Assembly: GCA_964292295.1 (NCBI GenBank)
Contig: CAXYVC010000087.1
Location: 1 to 11,499 of the forward strand
DNA: 11,499 nucleotides
Source of the DNA: CAXYVC01 sp964292295
Lineage (GTDB): Bacteria > Acidobacteriota > Holophagae > Holophagales > Holophagaceae
Direction of reading: 5' to 3'
Shown in pieces: positions 9,279 to 11,499 of the stretch; position 1 is the stretch's first letter, and every line of letters begins with the position of its first letter. The notes under the pieces were generated by a model. The model was not told where the DNA came from. It saw only the letters and a list, made by a program, of their open reading frames with translations, and did not search any database. Position numbers and translations under genes: made by a program.

Positions 9279-10469
9279 TCAAGTCCAGGGGCCGGAGGGC
9301 ATGTCCCGCCATGCCATCACCTGGGCCAGGGTCCGGGACTGGGATGTCTCCCCGCCGTAGACCAGCACCTTCTTTGCCACCGAATCGGGCCCCAAGCGCT
9401 TGGCCAAGGTTTCCAGGTGACGGAAGAACTCGGAATCCACGGTCTGGGCGGACTTCGCTTCGACCAGCACCCAGCCGGTGCCGGTGCGCACCATCAGGTC
9501 CACCTCGGGGCCTCTTGGCTCGCGGTAGTGGAAGGCTTCCGGAGCCAGGCCGCGGTTGAGGCGGGCCTTGAGCACTTCGGACACCATCCACGATTCGAAA
9601 ATCGCCCCGCGCAGGGGGTGCAGGGCAAGTTGGGTTGCGTCGCGGATGCCAAGCAGGTGGCAGGCCAGGCCCGAATCCAGGAAGTGCAGCTTGGGGGCCT
9701 TCACCGCCTGCTTGCTGGCGTTGGCGTGCCAGGCGGGCACCAGGGCCACCAGGTAGCTGGCCTCCAATACCGAGACCCAGGCCTTGAGGGTGTTCACGGC
9801 GGTGCCCACGTCGGAGGCCAGGGCGCTGAGATTCAGCTCCTGCCCGGTGCGCCCGGCGGCCAGGCGCAGGAAGGTGCCGAAGGTGCGCAGGTCGCCCACG
9901 TTCAGCAGGCGGCGCACATCGCGCTCCAGGTAGGTGGCCACGTAGTCGGCGTACCAGACCTGGGGAGGCATTTTCCGGTCGAAGATGCGGGGATAGCCGC
10001 CGTGCCACAGGGCCGACCACAGCTCGTCCGGGGCTTCGGGGAAGGCGGTGACCTCCTCCCGGGCGCAGGCCAGCAGGTGCAGGAGGGCGGTGCGGCCCGC
10101 CAGAGACTGCGCCACCGCCGCGTTCAGGGCCAGGTTCTCGCTGCCGGTAAGGACAAAGCGGCCCGGCCGGGGATCGCGGTCCACTTCCTCCTGCAGGTAG
10201 GACAGCAGCCCCGGTGCCTGCTGCACCTCGTCCAGCACGGCCCCGTCGGGAACCTGGGCCAGGAAGCCCCGGGGGTCGGATGCCGCGAACTCCCGCGCAT
10301 CCAGGGCCTCCAGGCTGACGTAGGGCTTGTCCGGGAACAGCATCCGGCACAGCGTCGTCTTGCCCGACTGGCGCGGGCCAGTGAGGGTCAGCACCGGATA
10401 GAGGGCGGCGCGTTCTTGAAGGGCCTGGGCGAGGGCGCGGGGAATCATGGAGTCAGGGTGGTTCTGCAT
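9279..10469 (-). CDS. AAA_14/DUF4143 ATPase with PD-(D/E)XK-like C-terminus
   Basis: A soluble 396-residue protein of the widespread AAA_14 plus DUF4143 type, an ATPase family of unsettled function often found in accessory regions. Visible elements: Walker A GPRQSGKT (31-38), Walker B VLDEVQQAP (D80, E81), sensor-like FVLTGS (105-110), YLERDV (180-185), the DUF4143 element HFLDSGLACHLLG (262-274), and a nuclease-fold signature with EVDL (E322, D324) followed by VEAK (E337, K339). Length and domain order are complete, so it looks intact although it adjoins a transposase graveyard. The start chosen is ATG 10469. An upstream TTG at 10556 would add 29 residues that do not belong to the family, and ATG 10448 is also possible. 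The Shine-Dalgarno signal is poor. It has no operon partner. Nuclease activity is not established for the family. Confidence 0.88.
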   Translation of the reverse strand: MQNHPDSMIPRALAQALQERAALYPVLTLTGPRQSGKTTLCRMLFPDKPYVSLEALDAREFAASDPRGFLAQVPDGAVLDEVQQAPGLLSYLQEEVDRDPRPGRFVLTGSENLALNAAVAQSLAGRTALLHLLACAREEVTAFPEAPDELWSALWHGGYPRIFDRKMPPQVWYADYVATYLERDVRRLLNVGDLRTFGTFLRLAAGRTGQELNLSALASDVGTAVNTLKAWVSVLEASYLVALVPAWHANASKQAVKAPKLHFLDSGLACHLLGIRDATQLALHPLRGAIFESWMVSEVLKARLNRGLAPEAFHYREPRGPEVDLMVRTGTGWVLVEAKSAQTVDSEFFRHLETLAKRLGPDSVAKKVLVYGGETSQSRTLAQVMAWRDMPSGPWT

Positions 10470-10489
10470 GGATTTGCAATCAAGATGAA

Positions 10490-10495
10490 AATATA
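10490..10495 (-). promoter_or_regulatory. Candidate -10 element of the ATPase gene
   Basis: On the minus strand TATATT (five of six matches to TATAAT) lies in the most AT-rich patch of the window, about 20 bases before ATG 10469. This would give a leader of roughly 14 bases. The hexamer at the -35 distance (ATGCCG, minus strand) is weak. Confidence 0.35.
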
Positions 10496-10657
10496 TGAAA
10501 AGCACCCCTTTTCGGCATCGCGCCTGGGTGAGGACCGGGTCACGTCGACCGCTCAAGGGTTCCTGCGGGCCAGCTCGTCCGCAGCGTCACGCGCACCGAA
10601 CCGCAAAGCCCTGCTGCCCGCATTGCAGCACGGCGATTCCGCAGGACCTTCTGGTCC

Positions 10658-10834
10658 GTGGTTCGGAGGCAGGGGTGGATCCTGGCTCGTGCGTTTGTGT
10701 GGTTGCTCCTGGTGGTTCCAGTCGGGGCCTTGCTTGGACGGTTCGTTGCGCCGCTGTTTGGTGCGGGGCCGCGAGGCCTTCTCGCGGGGTGTGCAGTGCT
10801 TGGGGGTGGTGTGCTCCTCTGCCTCACACCGTGA
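10658..10834 (+). CDS. Weak candidate: small two-helix membrane protein
   Basis: From GTG 10658 a 58-residue frame has positive charges at the N-terminus (RR at 3-4, R11), a hydrophobic run at about 12-27 (AFVWLLLVVPVGALL), then a second at about 40-57. It has the layout of a two-helix inner-membrane miniprotein. Against it: only about two thirds of third codon positions are G/C, versus about nine in ten in neighbouring genes. The start is GTG without a clear ribosome site, it overlaps the convergent NifU-type gene by 11 bases, and the frame could be hydrophobic merely because the DNA is T- and G-rich. Product unknown. Confidence 0.2.
   Translation: MVRRQGWILARAFVWLLLVVPVGALLGRFVAPLFGAGPRGLLAGCAVLGGGVLLCLTP
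10769..10787 (-). terminator. Possible hairpin terminator of the NifU-type gene
   Basis: A perfect 7-bp stem, CCGCGAG and CTCGCGG, around a 5-base loop, located 37 bases beyond the minus-strand stop at 10824. No T-tract follows, so termination activity is uncertain. Confidence 0.35.
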
Positions 10835-11147
10835 TGACCACGATCTCCGGGTCCACCTCGGCCTTCAGGATGCCCTCGATGGCCATGAGGGTGCCCGTGA
10901 GGCCCGCGGGACAGGTGGTGCAGGCGCCCATGTAGCGGATCATCACCTGCTTCTCGTGGCGGCCCACGAGCTCCAGGCCGCCGCCGTCGGCGGCCAGGGC
11001 CGGGAGGATCTGCACGGTGAGGGTCTTGCGCACCTTCTCCAGGAAGGGGTCGTCGGGGTCGTTGATGGGGCTGGGAAGCTCGCGCGCAGGGGGGACTTGG
11101 GCGGCGTCCCCCAGGCCCCCGCACAGTGGAGCAACCCGGAGGAGCAC
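10824..11147 (-). CDS. NifU C-terminal (Nfu-type) Fe-S scaffold domain, 5' end doubtful or lost
   Basis: The C-terminal two thirds is a clear NifU/Nfu domain, which carries a [4Fe-4S] cluster between two subunits and passes it to client enzymes. It runs from DPFLEKVRKTLTVQILPALA through DGGGLELVG and RYMGACTTCPAGLTGTL to EVDPEIVVITV, with cluster cysteines C76 and C79 when numbered from GTG 11147. Upstream of about residue 20 nothing matches the family. The only starts are GTG codons without a ribosome site (11147, or one inside the domain at residue 39). The linker ARELPSPINDPDD looks like the join to a longer NifU with an N-terminal IscU-like domain, so this is probably the 3' part of a larger gene. 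The missing 5' part coincides with where an LptC frame begins on the other strand. Confidence 0.75.
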   Translation of the reverse strand: MLLRVAPLCGGLGDAAQVPPARELPSPINDPDDPFLEKVRKTLTVQILPALAADGGGLELVGRHEKQVMIRYMGACTTCPAGLTGTLMAIEGILKAEVDPEIVVITV

Positions 11148-11499
11148 GACGGCGGCCGCACCGCCAGCCCTCTGTCCGTAGCGCCGCAGCCCACACCCGG
11201 CGCCCCCCCCGTGCCCACGCCCTGGTGACCCAGGGCGGCCAGACCGGACCGGAATCCATCGCGCACAACACGCGCGTGGTCGGTTCCGGCGCCGACGGCC
11301 GCCAGCGCTACGAGCTGCTCGCCGAGCGACACGAGCATCTCCCCGCCGGCGACATCACCCGCCTGCACCTGCCGCGCCTGCACATGCAGGGCGAGGACAA
11401 CGAGACCCTGATAACCGCGCGCAGCGCCGACGTCTCGCCCGGTGGCGAGCAGGTCGATCTGTCCGGCGAGGTCAAGGTGCGCCGCCCCGGCGCGGCCGA
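11131..11499 (+). pseudogene. lptC: LptC-like LPS-export periplasmic protein, missing N-terminus, apparent frameshift, runs off the right edge
   Basis: LptC is the bitopic inner-membrane protein that hands lipopolysaccharide from LptBFG to LptA in Gram-negative bacteria. In the frame with codons at 11231, 11234 and so on, residues from about IAHNTRVVGSGADGRQRYEL through ERHEHLPAGDITRLHLPRL to VSPGGEQVDLSGEVKVRR follow the family pattern (repeated beta-jellyroll strands), and about 91% of third positions are G/C. No membrane helix precedes it. Between 11131 and about 11210 the coding-like bias is in another frame (reading SNPEEHDGGRTAS and onward), which hits TGA at 11226. One missing base in the C8 run at 11203-11210 would join the two. 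The pattern resembles betaproteobacterial LptC most closely. The family call is moderate because the family is poorly conserved. Confidence 0.5.

Larger units (their letters stand above)
10470..10823. other. Intergenic stretch of atypical composition between the ATPase and NifU-type genes
   Basis: 354 bases with no recognisable gene. The first 50 hold the AT-rich ATPase promoter. The rest is G- and T-rich on the plus strand and open in several frames on both strands, none with the strong third-position GC bias of the neighbours. Within it are a small hydrophobic plus-strand frame (10658-10834) and a 7-bp hairpin (10769-10787). Confidence 0.5.

Noticed and set aside
10600..10640. Plus-strand CCPHC zinc-ribbon-like cysteines, as in some transposase N-termini
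   Set aside because: The expected second cysteine pair and the rest of the transposase are missing, and codon bias is poor in that frame.
10606..10655. Minus-strand VLRNRRAAMRAAGL, resembling the start of small MazE-like (DUF3018) antitoxins
   Set aside because: The motif is short, the conserved continuation is absent in all three frames, there is no toxin gene next to it, and no start or ribosome site. It is most likely chance.
9252..11228. A 658-codon plus-strand frame across the ATPase and NifU-type genes
   Set aside because: It is antisense to the ATPase with no recognisable domain. Only its last 30 or so residues may be real, as the pre-frameshift part of the LptC-like gene.

Overview
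This is a GC-rich window with mostly dense, conventional bacterial housekeeping genes on the left (1-8266) and a disturbed accessory stretch on the right (about 8270 to the end). A single-chain pyruvate:ferredoxin oxidoreductase beside a rubrerythrin points to an anaerobic or microaerophilic bacterium. An LptC-like fragment at the right edge suggests a Gram-negative envelope, if that segment belongs to the same genome. A Holophaga/Geothrix-like Acidobacteriota or a high-GC deltaproteobacterium would fit. This is an inference from gene content and composition, not a demonstrated placement.

Layout: (a) 1-2087, minus strand: a UvrD/PcrA-type helicase cut by the left edge. (b) 2126-2211: tRNA-Leu(UAA) with an encoded CCA end, transcribed divergently from the helicase across a 38-bp gap. 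(c) 2272-5844, minus strand: nifJ/por, 1190 residues, with all cofactor motifs present. (d) 5845-6104: a divergent intergenic region with a good sigma-70-like promoter for nifJ. (e) 6105-6683: rubrerythrin, followed by a strong hairpin terminator. (f) 6806-8266: guaB (IMP dehydrogenase). (g) 8326-9106: a decayed transposase locus made of two pieces of an IS1182-family transposase, fused in frame to a piece that looks like an IS1380-type transposase. (h) 9279-10469, minus strand: an intact-looking AAA_14/DUF4143 ATPase. (i) 10470-10823: an intergenic stretch of unusual composition with one weak candidate small membrane ORF. (j) 10824 to about 11147, minus strand: a NifU C-terminal-type Fe-S domain without a convincing start. 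(k) about 11131 to the end, plus strand: an LptC-like periplasmic protein lacking its N-terminal membrane anchor.

How the genes relate: PFOR converts pyruvate to acetyl-CoA and reduced ferredoxin and is oxygen-labile. Rubrerythrin, divergently transcribed next to it, removes peroxide, so the pair makes sense in an anaerobe exposed to occasional oxygen. The NifU-type domain would supply Fe-S clusters to enzymes such as PFOR. The helicase, tRNA and guaB are general housekeeping genes.

I found no convincing new multi-gene system. The points most worth a second look are the head-to-head truncation of nifU and lptC near 11.1 kb (a rearrangement breakpoint or assembly chimera), the composite transposase remnant, and the possible leaderless start of the helicase gene.
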